A DNA stretch of 63,385 bases. It comes from a bacterium UBP11_UBA4055 (GTDB taxonomy: Bacteria > UBA4055). Both the position numbers and the translations under genes were made by a program. Under the pieces are notes generated by a model. The model saw only the letters and a list, made by a program, of their open reading frames with translations, was not told the origin of the DNA and made no database searches. The stretch spans positions 20,930 through 84,314 of the forward strand of contig DFZN01000008.1 of assembly GCA_002382735.1 (NCBI GenBank). Direction: 5' to 3'. Positions 44,087-53,495 of this stretch are shown here, in pieces. The stretch's first letter is position 1. Each line of letters starts with the position of its first letter.

Positions 44087-45154
44087 ATGAAAAAAGTTTT
44101 GGCAGCATCAGTCTTAGTTTTAATCGCATCCTTTGTTTTACAAAGCTGCGCACCTACAGATCCGCATCTTACGGAAGCAAAGATAAGTATGAACAGGGAT
44201 GACCTGCAGAAAGCGCAGAAAGAACTTGCGCTGGTTCTTGAAACACAGCCCGACAATGTCGAAGCATCCTATCTTGAAGGATACATTCATTTCAAGCAGG
44301 AAACATGGAACAAGATGCATGACAGTTTCAAAAGGGTCAAGCAGCTTGACCCGGAGTATGAGAAAGAAAATATCGGCAATATGTCGCTGAAGGCGTTCGG
44401 TGTTCTGAGAGGTACCGGGATCAACGAAAAATTCAATGCCGCAGTTCAGATAGTAAGCGCAGATCCGGAGAAAGCCGAAAAACTCTTCAAATTAGCGCTT
44501 GTTGACCTTGAGCTGGCCGATGACATCAAAAACGACGATTTCATCACAAAATACATAATCGGAATGATACATCTGCAGCTTGGCGACAAAGAAAAAGCAG
44601 AGGCACTTTTCCTTGAAGCATTAAAATACGGGGACTTCGCGGTTGACGGAGGAAATTATGTTTCGGCCTACATAAATCTGTCGAACATCTATACCGAAAG
44701 GAACGAAATGGATAAAGCATTCGAGACTCTTTCCAAGATACTTGAGTTCGACCCGTCAAATCACGATGCGCTTCTTCAGACCGCAAAATACTATGAGTCA
44801 AAAGAGGAATACGACAAAGTGCTTCCGATGTACGAGAAGATGCTCGAATCAGATCCTGAAAATGTTGATATACTCTTCAATCAGGGTATAATGTATAAAA
44901 AGATCGGAAAGATCGACGAAGCTATAGCCAATTTCGAGAAGATTGTACAGTTAAAACCGGAAGACGGCGAGGCAACATATTTTCTGGGTGAATTTTACAG
45001 TCAGAAGGAGGAATTTCTGAAAGTCGTTGATCTTCTTGAGCCCAAATTTGAAAATATGACACCCGAATGGCAGGATAAAGTAAGAGATTCTATCCAGATC
45101 GCGCTTGTTAAGCTTGGAAGGGCGAAAGACGCTCAGAAGTACATGAAAAAATAA
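44087..45154 (+). CDS. TPR-repeat lipoprotein
   Basis: A 355-residue lipoprotein. I use the ATG at 44087 (MKKVLAASVLVLIASFVLQS then C at lipobox LQSC), since the longer in-frame start at 43970 would lie upstream of the predicted promoter. The mature part is almost entirely TPRs: roughly eight 34-residue units, for example AQKELALVLETQPDNVEASY and VDILFNQGIMYKKIGKIDEA. Monocistronic, with promoter and terminator. Likely an outer-membrane-associated assembly scaffold; partner unknown. Confidence 0.82.
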   Translation: MKKVLAASVLVLIASFVLQSCAPTDPHLTEAKISMNRDDLQKAQKELALVLETQPDNVEASYLEGYIHFKQETWNKMHDSFKRVKQLDPEYEKENIGNMSLKAFGVLRGTGINEKFNAAVQIVSADPEKAEKLFKLALVDLELADDIKNDDFITKYIIGMIHLQLGDKEKAEALFLEALKYGDFAVDGGNYVSAYINLSNIYTERNEMDKAFETLSKILEFDPSNHDALLQTAKYYESKEEYDKVLPMYEKMLESDPENVDILFNQGIMYKKIGKIDEAIANFEKIVQLKPEDGEATYFLGEFYSQKEEFLKVVDLLEPKFENMTPEWQDKVRDSIQIALVKLGRAKDAQKYMKK

Positions 45155-45172
45155 TTTATCGTCAGTGTTAAT

Positions 45173-45199
45173 AAAAAGCAGGCACAAGCCTGCTTTTTT
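45173..45199 (+). terminator. Strong Rho-independent terminator
   Basis: AAAAAGCAGGC (45173-45183), loop ACAA, GCCTGCTTTTT (45188-45198): an 11-bp perfect stem ending in a T run. Confidence 0.9.
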
Positions 45200-45240
45200 A
45201 TTTTAAAACTTTTGGAATTGCCGTCAGTTAAAGAATTTGT

Positions 45241-45268
45241 TTGAATGTTTGTAAAAAATGTTTAAATT
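45241..45268 (+). promoter_or_regulatory. Possible promoter for the uppS-porU-tilS operon
   Basis: TTGAAT (45241-45246), 16 nt, TAAATT (45263-45268), 25 nt before the uppS start. Weaker than the consensus. Confidence 0.35.
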
Positions 45269-45293
45269 TAATCAAAAAATCAAAGAGGAAACC

Positions 45294-46046
45294 ATGCAGG
45301 ACGCAGGGGACAAGTTAAAGGTAATATTGACCAAAGGTAATATTCCTGCTCACATTGCCGTAATAATGGACGGTAACGGAAGATGGGCGAGAAAGCAGGG
45401 GATGGAAAGGGTCAACGGACACTTTGAGGGTGTGAATTCTGCACGCGATACAATTGAAGCCTGTGTGGATCTCGGAGTAAGATACCTGACATTATATGTT
45501 TTTTCAAAAGAGAATTGGAACAGGCCTGAATTTGAAGTCAGCTGCCTGATGTCCCTTCTCGTCGAGACCATATACAAAGAGATTGATTCACTAATGGAAA
45601 AAAATGTGAAAGTCTTTCCGATAGGCGAGACCAGTCAGCTTCCTGACAAAGCAAGGGAATCACTTGAAGATGTAGTCGGTATCACTTCGTCGAACACAGG
45701 TATGACTCTTATGCTTGCGATCAGTTACTCTGGAAGAGAAGAGATTATAAGAGCTGTCAACAAACTTATAGATTCCGGAAAGATATCAGTTACCGAAGAT
45801 GATATAAGAAGCTGCCTGTACAACTCCGAAGCACCGGACCCCGAACTGATGATAAGGACGGGAGGCGATATCAGGATCAGTAATTTTTTGCTCTGGCAGT
45901 GCGCTTACACCGAACTTTATGTAACAGAAAAACTATGGCCGGACTTTAGGAAAGACGACCTTTTTGACGCAGTTATTAATTATCAGGGAAGAGAGAGGAG
46001 ATTCGGCAAAACTTCTGAACAGATAAAAGGAGATCATATTGTTTAA
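45294..46046 (+). CDS. uppS: Undecaprenyl diphosphate synthase
   Basis: cis-Prenyltransferase that makes the C55 lipid carrier for peptidoglycan and polysaccharides. With the ATG at 45294 (AGAGGAA 5 nt upstream; the in-frame start at 45258 would fall in the promoter) the protein has 250 residues. The catalytic aspartate falls at residue 26 in IMDGNGRWARK, as in E. coli. Other blocks: YLTLYVFSKENWNRP, LMIRTGGDIRISNFLLWQCA and TELYVTEKLWPDF. It overlaps the PorU-like gene's TTG start by 8 nt. Confidence 0.95.
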   Translation: MQDAGDKLKVILTKGNIPAHIAVIMDGNGRWARKQGMERVNGHFEGVNSARDTIEACVDLGVRYLTLYVFSKENWNRPEFEVSCLMSLLVETIYKEIDSLMEKNVKVFPIGETSQLPDKARESLEDVVGITSSNTGMTLMLAISYSGREEIIRAVNKLIDSGKISVTEDDIRSCLYNSEAPDPELMIRTGGDIRISNFLLWQCAYTELYVTEKLWPDFRKDDLFDAVINYQGRERRFGKTSEQIKGDHIV

Positions 46047-49000
46047 AAAACTCATCGTTCTAATTCTTTCGGCAACAGCACTTCTGACTGCCGGATCCGG
46101 GATCTTAACATCAAAGCGGGGAATGGAAATTTATGACGATGCCGGTGCTTATTTAAAAAGCGAAGATATAAAGATCGGCGGTGTAAGATATAAGAAGCTT
46201 GTTCTTCCTGAAAATTATTCCCCGTCAATTGATTTTCCGTCAACTGAAACTTTCGAAAGAATATATACTTTCGCAATTCCTGACGGCGCTGTGCCGACCT
46301 TATCGTACAGAACTTCGGGGATCCTGAATTTCAGGACATCCGAACTTGTACCTTCAAGATCCTTCATTCCCGGTCCTGACGGAATGTCGGCCGAAGCATA
46401 CATAATACCTGAAGAGAGGACGGATACCGAAAGGGAGCATGCAGGGATCGTGCGTTTCGGTCATTATGAGGGAATGGAGCTCTACAGGCTGATACTGAGG
46501 CCGCTGGTAATCAAAGGGAAAACGGCAGAGTTCGCGGGGAGGACAGATGTCAGCATCAAGTTCTCGAAAGAGTTCGGGAGCGAGCCGGCGGATGTGTCGG
46601 ATATAAAAGCCGGATTTCTGAAAAGTGTGGTCAATGCAGGCTACGCGAAGGCTGATCCCGTGCGGCTCAAAAAAACTAAAGAACCCTGTTTCTTAGACAT
46701 CGGGACCGAATGGATCAAAGTTAAAGTAAAAGACGACGGGATCTACAGGATATCTGGAGCCGCGCTGAGAAGCCTGGGACTTGACCTGAGCGCCGTAATG
46801 TGCTCAAGGATAAAGGTGTATTCGTCAGTGGGAAAGGATCTGGATAATAATCCGGCTGCTTTGCCTTATCACGGCGCACAGGAGATCAGCCGCAGGGTAG
46901 TCGATACCAACTTAGACGGCTATTTTAATGATAATGACTACATTATTTTCTATGCCGCTTCAGCACTGACGAGGGACGGTTCCGCGCAGAGCTATTATTA
47001 TAACAAGTATTCCGGACACACATATTACTGGATCAATCCGGGAACAGACAGTCCCGGGAACGGCAAGGATATGCTACCGGCCGCACTTACAGGCACGGAA
47101 TACTCTCAGGAAATTTCCGTTTTCACAAAACATATATTCAATGAAACAAGAAGCGAGAATTATTATAAAGATTACAACTACTTTCTATGGTACGGAAAGA
47201 TCATTGAGCCTTTCTCTACATATTCAGTTTCTTTCAGCTTGAAGAACATGCTCCAGACTGATCCGGTGCTCATAAGGATCAAAAATTCAAACGAGATCAG
47301 CAACAACGCAAGGATCGAGTGCACTGTCAACGGCGAACCCGGTTCAAATGTTGTTTCTGTGACTCAAACATTCGAGCATGAATTCGATCCGTCTTTTTTT
47401 ATACCGAACGGATCCAATACTCTGTCATTGGCCAACACCGCACTAACTACACCCAAATACTTCAACGGTTACGAAGTCCTTTATTCAGCCCCGGTAACAG
47501 CATCATCGGCGGATGAATATTTTTATGCTGAGGGAACGGCCGGGGTCAGGACCAGAATGGACATGGGAAGCTCTGAAGGAAAGGATCTTTACAACATCTC
47601 CGATCCGTACGATGTGATGCATACTACACTCAGCGGCAATTACTGCATAGCCGACATTGATTCTGTAAGCTCCTATATCCTTTTTTCGGGCACTTACAAA
47701 AATCCGGTTTCATTAAGTATTTATGATAACAGGAATTCGCAGTCCCTTCATTCTGTGAACAGGACAGCCGACATGGTTATAATCGCTCCCGATGAGTTCA
47801 TAAATTTCTTTAAGAACGACGGCGATGGAAGAGAGTATATAAACACTCATATTCATTCCTATGACAACGGCGTTAATTCGATCGCTTTGGTCAGCATAGA
47901 TTCGCTTTCAAACGAATTCGGAAGGGGGTACCAGGAACCGGCAGCCACAAGGAACTTCATACGGTATGCGCACGAGAACTGGGGAACGGAGTACTTTATC
48001 TTGGCAGGGGACGGCAATTATTATATCTACCCTGAAAACCCGTCGTCAGAAAAGAATCACATCTATCCGTCCGATCCTAATTACAGCAATTTTCTGGGTA
48101 AGGGTTCGGATGATTTCTATGCGAATCTTTCTTCATTAAGCTATGCGCAGCATGTTTCTTTAGGCAGGTTTCCTGCTTCGAACATCTCTGAACTGAGGAA
48201 TATCGTCGTAAAAACTACTGACTTCATGAAGAACGGAAATATCGACAATCAGAGAGTAAAAGTGCTTTTAGTCGGTGATGACGAAAGAAGTCTGAACGGT
48301 GACGGGACATGGAGCGAAACATATCACATAGGTAATACTGAAACTTATATCGTGCCTTCCGTACCTGATTACTACTACACCGATAAACTGTATATGACCG
48401 AATATCCTTTTGAATACTCCGCCGCGACGGGTCTTTACTTAAAACCTAAGGCTGAACAGGATCTTATAAGGAAACTCAACGGGGGTGTTAACCTCTTCTG
48501 CTATATCGGTCACGGAGCGCCAATGCAGCTCGCCCACGAAAAGATATTTACGCCTTCAACATTTTCAAAGGTCTATAATACTGACAGATATTTTTTTATG
48601 TTCGGAGCCACATGTAAATTCGGAGTCTTCAATAATGTGGGAATAAAATACCTCGCTGAACAGATGCTCCTCAGCCCGGGTAAAGGAAGCGTAGGCCTGA
48701 TCAACAGTGTAACGGATGTTATGGTTGGAAGTAATGAACCTTTAGTCGGTGCGATACTGAGTTCGGCTTTCAGCAATGAGCTGAACAAACTCACTATAGG
48801 TCAGGCTCTGAAAGAAGGCAAGAACGACAAACCTCAGGCAGGCAACAGCACCAGGTTCATGCTGCTCGGAGATCCCGCATTAAAACTGTTCGGCGACAAA
48901 AAGATCGTCAGGTCACAGAGTTCGGTCGAGTTATACACGCTCAAACCCGACTCGATCCTCTCGACACTCGATACTGGCATCGCAGGTATTTCCGGAAACG

Positions 49001-49971
49001 ACGGAATACTCAACACGGTGATAGTCGATTCCGAGGTCAAAAGAGCTTATTACAACAGTGAAGAATGGCCTCAGTTCACATACAGCATCGACTCTTTGAG
49101 ATATACTCTGCCGGGAAAGATAATACTGTCGGCAAGGTCAGAAATACAGGACGGATCATCTGTGACAAGATTCATTCTGCCCAAGGACCTTACATACGGC
49201 GACAACAAAGGCAGAGTGCATTTTTACGGCAGGAACAGTGACGGCATCGAATTCACCGGATCCATCGACAGCGTTTCAATAAAAGGTGACCCGGAAGTTA
49301 CGGTCACTGACAGCATACCTCCGTCAATCAGGATATTATTCAACAGCGAGAATTACATCGGAGGAGACCCGATAGGGCAGAGTCCGGTGATCTACGCAAG
49401 GATAGAGGATGAGAACGGCATCAACACATCGGGCGGGATAGGTCATAAGATCATAATGGAAGTTGACGGGAACGCGGTCGATGTAACACCGAATTTCAGC
49501 TACGATCTCAATTCTTATCAGAGCGGGGCGGCTTTTTATCAGTTCGTTGATCTTTCAACGGGAGACCACATCGTTAAAGTCTCGGCGTGGGACAATTTTA
49601 ACAACTACAATGAGACCCTTCAGAGTTTTACTGCTGTTAACGAAAGCACAAAGAACGAAAAATGGATAGGGAATCTTCTGAATCATCCGAACCCTGTAAA
49701 AAATAACGGAACTACTTTCGGGTTCAGCGTAAATCTTCCTTCAGAGCTCAGATCTTATTCTGTCACGGTCTATACTATTAACGGCAGGAAGGTAAAAACA
49801 CTGGAAAGTTCAGCGGTCGATTATTCAGACCAGTTCCAGTCTCTGTTCTGGAACGGAAGGGATGCTGACAATGATATTCCCGCAAACGGTGTCTATATTT
49901 ATGTGCTCAGAGCCAGATTCAACGACGGAAAAACCGTCACAAAAAAAGGCAAGCTGATCTTTGGGCGGTAG
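46039..49971 (+). CDS. C25 (gingipain-type) cysteine peptidase, PorU-like, with T9SS-type C-terminal domain
   Basis: A 1310-residue secreted protein. It starts at TTG (AGGAG 7 nt upstream), giving a signal peptide MFKKLIVLILSATALLTAGS. The N-terminal ~450 residues are beta-rich prodomain-like. The C25 catalytic region (about 580-900) has the histidine in CYIGHGAP (His825) and the cysteine in FGATCKFG (Cys859). The last ~90 residues form an FlgD-like/T9SS sorting domain (HPNPVKNNGTTFGFSVNLPS, FWNGRDADNDIPANGVYIYV). Size and layout resemble PorU, the T9SS sortase that removes sorting domains and attaches cargo to A-LPS, but a cargo gingipain is not excluded. Translationally coupled to uppS. Confidence 0.82.
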   Translation: MFKKLIVLILSATALLTAGSGILTSKRGMEIYDDAGAYLKSEDIKIGGVRYKKLVLPENYSPSIDFPSTETFERIYTFAIPDGAVPTLSYRTSGILNFRTSELVPSRSFIPGPDGMSAEAYIIPEERTDTEREHAGIVRFGHYEGMELYRLILRPLVIKGKTAEFAGRTDVSIKFSKEFGSEPADVSDIKAGFLKSVVNAGYAKADPVRLKKTKEPCFLDIGTEWIKVKVKDDGIYRISGAALRSLGLDLSAVMCSRIKVYSSVGKDLDNNPAALPYHGAQEISRRVVDTNLDGYFNDNDYIIFYAASALTRDGSAQSYYYNKYSGHTYYWINPGTDSPGNGKDMLPAALTGTEYSQEISVFTKHIFNETRSENYYKDYNYFLWYGKIIEPFSTYSVSFSLKNMLQTDPVLIRIKNSNEISNNARIECTVNGEPGSNVVSVTQTFEHEFDPSFFIPNGSNTLSLANTALTTPKYFNGYEVLYSAPVTASSADEYFYAEGTAGVRTRMDMGSSEGKDLYNISDPYDVMHTTLSGNYCIADIDSVSSYILFSGTYKNPVSLSIYDNRNSQSLHSVNRTADMVIIAPDEFINFFKNDGDGREYINTHIHSYDNGVNSIALVSIDSLSNEFGRGYQEPAATRNFIRYAHENWGTEYFILAGDGNYYIYPENPSSEKNHIYPSDPNYSNFLGKGSDDFYANLSSLSYAQHVSLGRFPASNISELRNIVVKTTDFMKNGNIDNQRVKVLLVGDDERSLNGDGTWSETYHIGNTETYIVPSVPDYYYTDKLYMTEYPFEYSAATGLYLKPKAEQDLIRKLNGGVNLFCYIGHGAPMQLAHEKIFTPSTFSKVYNTDRYFFMFGATCKFGVFNNVGIKYLAEQMLLSPGKGSVGLINSVTDVMVGSNEPLVGAILSSAFSNELNKLTIGQALKEGKNDKPQAGNSTRFMLLGDPALKLFGDKKIVRSQSSVELYTLKPDSILSTLDTGIAGISGNDGILNTVIVDSEVKRAYYNSEEWPQFTYSIDSLRYTLPGKIILSARSEIQDGSSVTRFILPKDLTYGDNKGRVHFYGRNSDGIEFTGSIDSVSIKGDPEVTVTDSIPPSIRILFNSENYIGGDPIGQSPVIYARIEDENGINTSGGIGHKIIMEVDGNAVDVTPNFSYDLNSYQSGAAFYQFVDLSTGDHIVKVSAWDNFNNYNETLQSFTAVNESTKNEKWIGNLLNHPNPVKNNGTTFGFSVNLPSELRSYSVTVYTINGRKVKTLESSAVDYSDQFQSLFWNGRDADNDIPANGVYIYVLRARFNDGKTVTKKGKLIFGR

Positions 49972-49976
49972 AAGTA

Positions 49977-51284
49977 ATGTATAATAAAATAAAGCAATTC
50001 ATAACTGAACTTAAAGAAAGCGGAAGGGACATGCGGACGGCGGTCTCTTTCAGCGGCGGAACAGATTCGCGGGTGCTGCTCGATGTTTTTATCAGGTTAT
50101 GGAAAGACCGCATCATCCCTAAGCTTGAAGTGATCTATTTCAACCACAGATTGAGGGGAAAAGAGTCCGCCGCCGAAGAGAAATTCGTGAAAGAGACTTG
50201 CGCGGCCTGCAAAATTAAGCTCAGGCTCATAAGCCTTAATGTGAAAAAATACGCGGAAGAGAACAAGATGACCATCGAGACGGCCGCGCGAGAGCTCAGA
50301 TACTTTCACTATGGCAGGCTCGCTGAGGATTACGGCTGTATAGCTCAGGGGCACCACGCCGACGATAACGCCGAAACAGTTTTTTTCAACATTATGAGGG
50401 GAACGGGGCTGGAAGGAGCCTGCGGTATAAAGAAGGTGCGTGATAAATTTATCCGGCCGCTTTTGGATCTCACCCGGCGGGAAATACTCGATTACGCAGA
50501 AGAAAATGGACTGAAATTCGTTGAGGATTCGACCAACGCAAAGACGGATCATTCCCGTAATAAGATAAGGAACATAATATTCCCGCTGATCGAAAAGGAA
50601 CTCAAAAGAGAGATAAAGAACTCTCTCAATAATTTTTCTTCAAGCTTAAGAGAGGCTAAAGACCATATCGATAAAGAATCGGAGAAGGTGTCAAAGAAGT
50701 TGCTGAGATCGTCGGAAGGAATATCGGTAATAAAGTATGACGGTTTCAATTCTCTAGATCCATGCATGAAAACAGCGGTTTTCCGCCTCGGATTAAGAAA
50801 AGCTGGGTTCAGTTACGGCATAGACAGGGAAAAAACCGGTTCGATCCTCAAAAAGATCGCCAGCGGTTCCCGTTCGGATGCCGGCACTGGCAGGCTCTCG
50901 GTCACGATAAGCAGGAACAGCGTTGTGGTCATAAACAGAGACACATTCGAAAATAAGCCTGTTGTCACTATCACGCCGGATAAGATTTCAGATCACTACA
51001 TAGATGCCGGAAAAACTAAAGGGAACATTACAGTGTTAAAGGTAAAAGCGGGGGACACTTTCATGCCTTTCGGCAAGAATAAGGCCGAAAAAATTAGTAA
51101 AGTGCTCAGCGACAAGAAGATACCGGTATTTTTGAGGAAAGATATTATGTGCCTCAAAGACGACGAAAAGGTGATCTTCATTCAGGGCTGCGGGATATCG
51201 GAGCAGGTCAAAACTGACAAAAGTACAAAAGAAACATTATACATAAATGTGAGTAAAGATATTTTAAGAAAGATGTACCAATGA
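49977..51284 (+). CDS. tilS: tRNA(Ile)-lysidine synthetase
   Basis: Converts C34 of tRNA-Ile(CAU) to lysidine, an essential decoding step. The 435-residue protein has the PP-loop SGGTDS (26-31), where most TilS have SGGxDS, the HHADDNAETVFFNIMRGTGL block (near 123-142) and LLDLTRREILDYAEENGLKF, then EDSTNA. The C-terminal domain includes FMPFG. It lies 5 nt downstream of the PorU-like gene and overlaps the next gene by 4 nt. Confidence 0.93.
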   Translation: MYNKIKQFITELKESGRDMRTAVSFSGGTDSRVLLDVFIRLWKDRIIPKLEVIYFNHRLRGKESAAEEKFVKETCAACKIKLRLISLNVKKYAEENKMTIETAARELRYFHYGRLAEDYGCIAQGHHADDNAETVFFNIMRGTGLEGACGIKKVRDKFIRPLLDLTRREILDYAEENGLKFVEDSTNAKTDHSRNKIRNIIFPLIEKELKREIKNSLNNFSSSLREAKDHIDKESEKVSKKLLRSSEGISVIKYDGFNSLDPCMKTAVFRLGLRKAGFSYGIDREKTGSILKKIASGSRSDAGTGRLSVTISRNSVVVINRDTFENKPVVTITPDKISDHYIDAGKTKGNITVLKVKAGDTFMPFGKNKAEKISKVLSDKKIPVFLRKDIMCLKDDEKVIFIQGCGISEQVKTDKSTKETLYINVSKDILRKMYQ

Positions 51285-52231
51285 AAGATATCCTTTCCCT
51301 ATGCGGCAAAGCGGGGATAGCCGATCCCGAGATCAGAAGGCTGAAAGGTGATTATTCCGAGAGGAAGATCTTCAGGATACATTCAAAGACAGGTACAGTG
51401 ATAGCGGTATCGGGATCGGACATTGCTGAGAACGAGGCGTTCTTAAGTTTTAGAGAGACATTCGAGCAGAACGATTTCAATGTACCAAAGCTTATTGCAG
51501 TCTCTGATAACAGGTCGGCCTATCTTACAGAAGATCTCGGAGACATTACAGCGAGCTCGTTCTGCACAAAATGCGCTGAGAACGGCGATATCGAGAGCAT
51601 AAAAAAGATATATAAAGAGATCATGACACTTCTTCCAAGGGTCCAGACAGAGCTTTATGACAAGATCGATTATTCGAAATGCTGTCAGGATACCGTTTTC
51701 GACAAAGGGAACATGGAAAGAGATACATTCAGGTTCGAAGAGTATTTCCTTAAGGAATATTATAAAAAATACGATGCTTTTAAATTCCGGAATTTTAGAA
51801 ATAAAGTTATTGATGCGGCTTCATCCATGGGCACGAATTATTTTATGTTCAGGGATTTCCAGTCGCGGAACATAATGCTTAAGGATAATAAACTGTATTT
51901 GATAGATTTTCAGTCGGGAAGAAAAGGTTCGTTCTATTATGATGCAGCCTCGTTCATCTACAGCTCCGGAACTGTGGATTATGAAGGAATGGAAGATGAT
52001 CTGTCTTCAAATTATTACAATGCTTCAACGCACATCGGCGACAGGTTCGATGTTTTTATGCATTTTTTAAGTATTTTCGGCTGTCTGAGGATAATGCAGG
52101 CAATGGGAAATTACGCATATTATTATTACGAAAGAAAAGACCTTTCAATTGAAAAGAGAATAGAACATACATTAAGGACTCTTTATAAATTAAGTACCCG
52201 TGCGGAACTGGCTTCAGGCATTGAACTCTGA
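51281..52231 (+). CDS. Aminoglycoside-phosphotransferase-family sugar kinase (AmgK-like)
   Basis: A 316-residue small-molecule kinase with an APH/choline-kinase fold. The catalytic loop reads YFMFRDFQSRNIML (Asp and Asn of HxDxxxxN present as RDFQSRN) and the metal-binding DFQ follows in LYLIDFQSGRKGSFYYDAAS. These features match the AmgK-type cell-wall sugar (MurNAc/GlcNAc) anomeric kinases, often described as "phosphotransferase" next to NDP-sugar pyrophosphorylases. The start overlaps tilS (ATGA). The N-terminal lobe is short. Substrate not proven; antibiotic resistance is unlikely. Confidence 0.78.
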   Translation: MKDILSLCGKAGIADPEIRRLKGDYSERKIFRIHSKTGTVIAVSGSDIAENEAFLSFRETFEQNDFNVPKLIAVSDNRSAYLTEDLGDITASSFCTKCAENGDIESIKKIYKEIMTLLPRVQTELYDKIDYSKCCQDTVFDKGNMERDTFRFEEYFLKEYYKKYDAFKFRNFRNKVIDAASSMGTNYFMFRDFQSRNIMLKDNKLYLIDFQSGRKGSFYYDAASFIYSSGTVDYEGMEDDLSSNYYNASTHIGDRFDVFMHFLSIFGCLRIMQAMGNYAYYYYERKDLSIEKRIEHTLRTLYKLSTRAELASGIEL

Positions 52232-52235
52232 AGAA

Positions 52236-52589
52236 TCAGATACCGGTGATGTTTTTCCTGAAAATAAAGAAAACTCCTATCAGAATGAAAACTGCTGCTA
52301 TAAAATAATCTGAATTCAGTTTTTCTTTTAAAAAGTACAGCGAGAATGGAACAAAGACAAGTAATGTAATTGCCTCCTGAAGAATTTTGAGCTGCCCGAA
52401 ATTCATTATTCTGCCGCCGATCCTGTTCGCAGGGACCTGAAGAATGTATTCGAACAGGGCAATGCCCCAGCTGATCAGGATAACGGTTAAAAGAGGTTTG
52501 GTGCTCATTTTCTTTACATGTCCGTACCAAGCGAACAGCATAAAGAGGTTGCTGAAGGATAATAGTATTACAGTTTTTAATATCTCCAT
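52236..52589 (-). CDS. DMT-superfamily small membrane protein (DUF486)
   Basis: A 117-residue protein with four TM helices, starting MEILKTVILLSFSNLFMLFA (GGAG 7 nt upstream of the ATG at 52589; a longer in-frame start at 52625 has no such site). Blocks ILISWGIALFEYILQVPANR and MNFGQLKILQEAITLLVF are typical of DUF486. Function unknown, a possible transporter related to SMR/DMT proteins. Convergent with the kinase gene and divergent from the redox operon. Confidence 0.85.
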   Translation of the reverse strand: MEILKTVILLSFSNLFMLFAWYGHVKKMSTKPLLTVILISWGIALFEYILQVPANRIGGRIMNFGQLKILQEAITLLVFVPFSLYFLKEKLNSDYFIAAVFILIGVFFIFRKNITGI

Positions 52590-52662
52590 TTTAGTACTCC
52601 GGAAAATTCGTGTAATTTTAAACAATAAAAAATAAAAAAGAAATAAAAATGTAAGAAATCAC

Positions 52663-52691
52663 TTGACATCGCTTATTTTATTTGTTAAATT
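52663..52691 (+). promoter_or_regulatory. Promoter of the redox/hydrogenase-type operon
   Basis: Consensus TTGACA (52663-52668), 17-nt spacer, TAAATT (52686-52691), 49 nt before the first start codon, which has a clear GGAG site. Confidence 0.65.
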
Positions 52692-52699
52692 TGTAACGG
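52682..52699 (+). promoter_or_regulatory. Candidate Rex operator overlapping the -10 box
   Basis: TTGTTAAATTTGTAACGG matches the clostridial-type Rex box TTGTTAA-N4-TTAACAA at 11 of 14 fixed positions (left half perfect; right half GTAACGG). It covers the -10 of the operon that encodes a Rex-REC protein. Just downstream, TTGTTGA (52700-52706) and GTAACAA (52714-52720) form a second, wider-spaced pair of half-site-like sequences. Autoregulation is inferred. Confidence 0.4.
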
Positions 52700-52740
52700 T
52701 TGTTGAGTAAATAGTAACAAATAGAAAAAAGGAGAACAAA

Positions 52741-53109
52741 ATGGAAAGAAAAAAAGCGCTGGTAATCGATGACGGAATAGACTTCATCGCAGCATACAAA
52801 GCGATCCTTGAAGCGAACGGGATTGATGTTGTTTCGGCAACGAACGGTTCAGAAGGTTTCGACAAAGTTAAGAAAGAAAATCCTGATGTGATAGTTCTCG
52901 ATGTCATGATGGAAACACCTGATTCCGGATTCGAGTTCTTACAGAAAATGCAGCACGAAGGAATAAATACTCCTGTAATTCTGTGCTCATCGATAGCAAA
53001 GGCGAGCGAAATGAACTTCGATCTCAATTCTTTGGGCGCAAAAATAATCATGCAGAAGCCGGTCGATCTCGAAAAGCTCGTGGAGAATGTTAAGAAATAC
53101 GCTCAATAA
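52741..53109 (+). CDS. Stand-alone receiver-domain protein (redox operon)
   Basis: A 122-residue single-domain response regulator. The acidic pair lies at VIDD, the phospho-acceptor is Asp54 in VIVLDVMMETPDSGFEF, and the switch residues appear as LCSSIAKA (Ser where Thr is usual) and QKPVD (Lys). The DVMMExPDxGF and SSIA blocks are shared with the Rex-fused receiver (58425) and the receiver at 59436, so the three are a paralogous subfamily. First gene of the operon; no output domain, so it probably acts by docking or as a phosphorelay shuttle. Confidence 0.92.
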   Translation: MERKKALVIDDGIDFIAAYKAILEANGIDVVSATNGSEGFDKVKKENPDVIVLDVMMETPDSGFEFLQKMQHEGINTPVILCSSIAKASEMNFDLNSLGAKIIMQKPVDLEKLVENVKKYAQ

Positions 53110-53132
53110 TGATCTTAAACGGGAAGGAAAAA

Positions 53133-53495
53133 ATGGAAAGAACAAAGAATTACGAAGAGTTCAAACATCTGAGTTCAAACCTGAAAAAAGAAAAGGAAGC
53201 CCTGTCGTCAAAGGTGGTCGTCAAGATCGCGATGGCCACCTGCAGCATCGCTTCGGGAGCAGGACCGGTCTTCGCGCTTTTTAAGGAAAAAATGTCTAAA
53301 CTGCCAAAAGAGTCAGTTATCGTTCAGACAGGATGCCTCGGACTGTGCCATTCAGAACCGACAGTCGAAGTAACGCTGCCCGGATGTGAGCCTGTGGTCT
53401 TTGGGAAAGTGGATGTGAAAAGAGCGGAAATGATAATAGACGGGTATATAATGAAGGGCGAAAAGTTTGACTTTATAATAGAAGGAAATCAATGA
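53133..53495 (+). CDS. [2Fe-2S] thioredoxin-like ferredoxin (HndB-like)
   Basis: A 120-residue (2Fe-2S) ferredoxin-domain protein like the small subunit of NADP-reducing/bifurcating hydrogenases. The cluster ligands are the cysteines in ATCSIASGAG and in TGCLGLCHSEP. The ATG at 53133 follows AAGGA; a longer in-frame start at 53109 overlaps the receiver stop. It overlaps the NuoF-like gene by 4 nt. Likely relays electrons between NADH/FMN and another Fe-S site. Confidence 0.85.
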   Translation: MERTKNYEEFKHLSSNLKKEKEALSSKVVVKIAMATCSIASGAGPVFALFKEKMSKLPKESVIVQTGCLGLCHSEPTVEVTLPGCEPVVFGKVDVKRAEMIIDGYIMKGEKFDFIIEGNQ

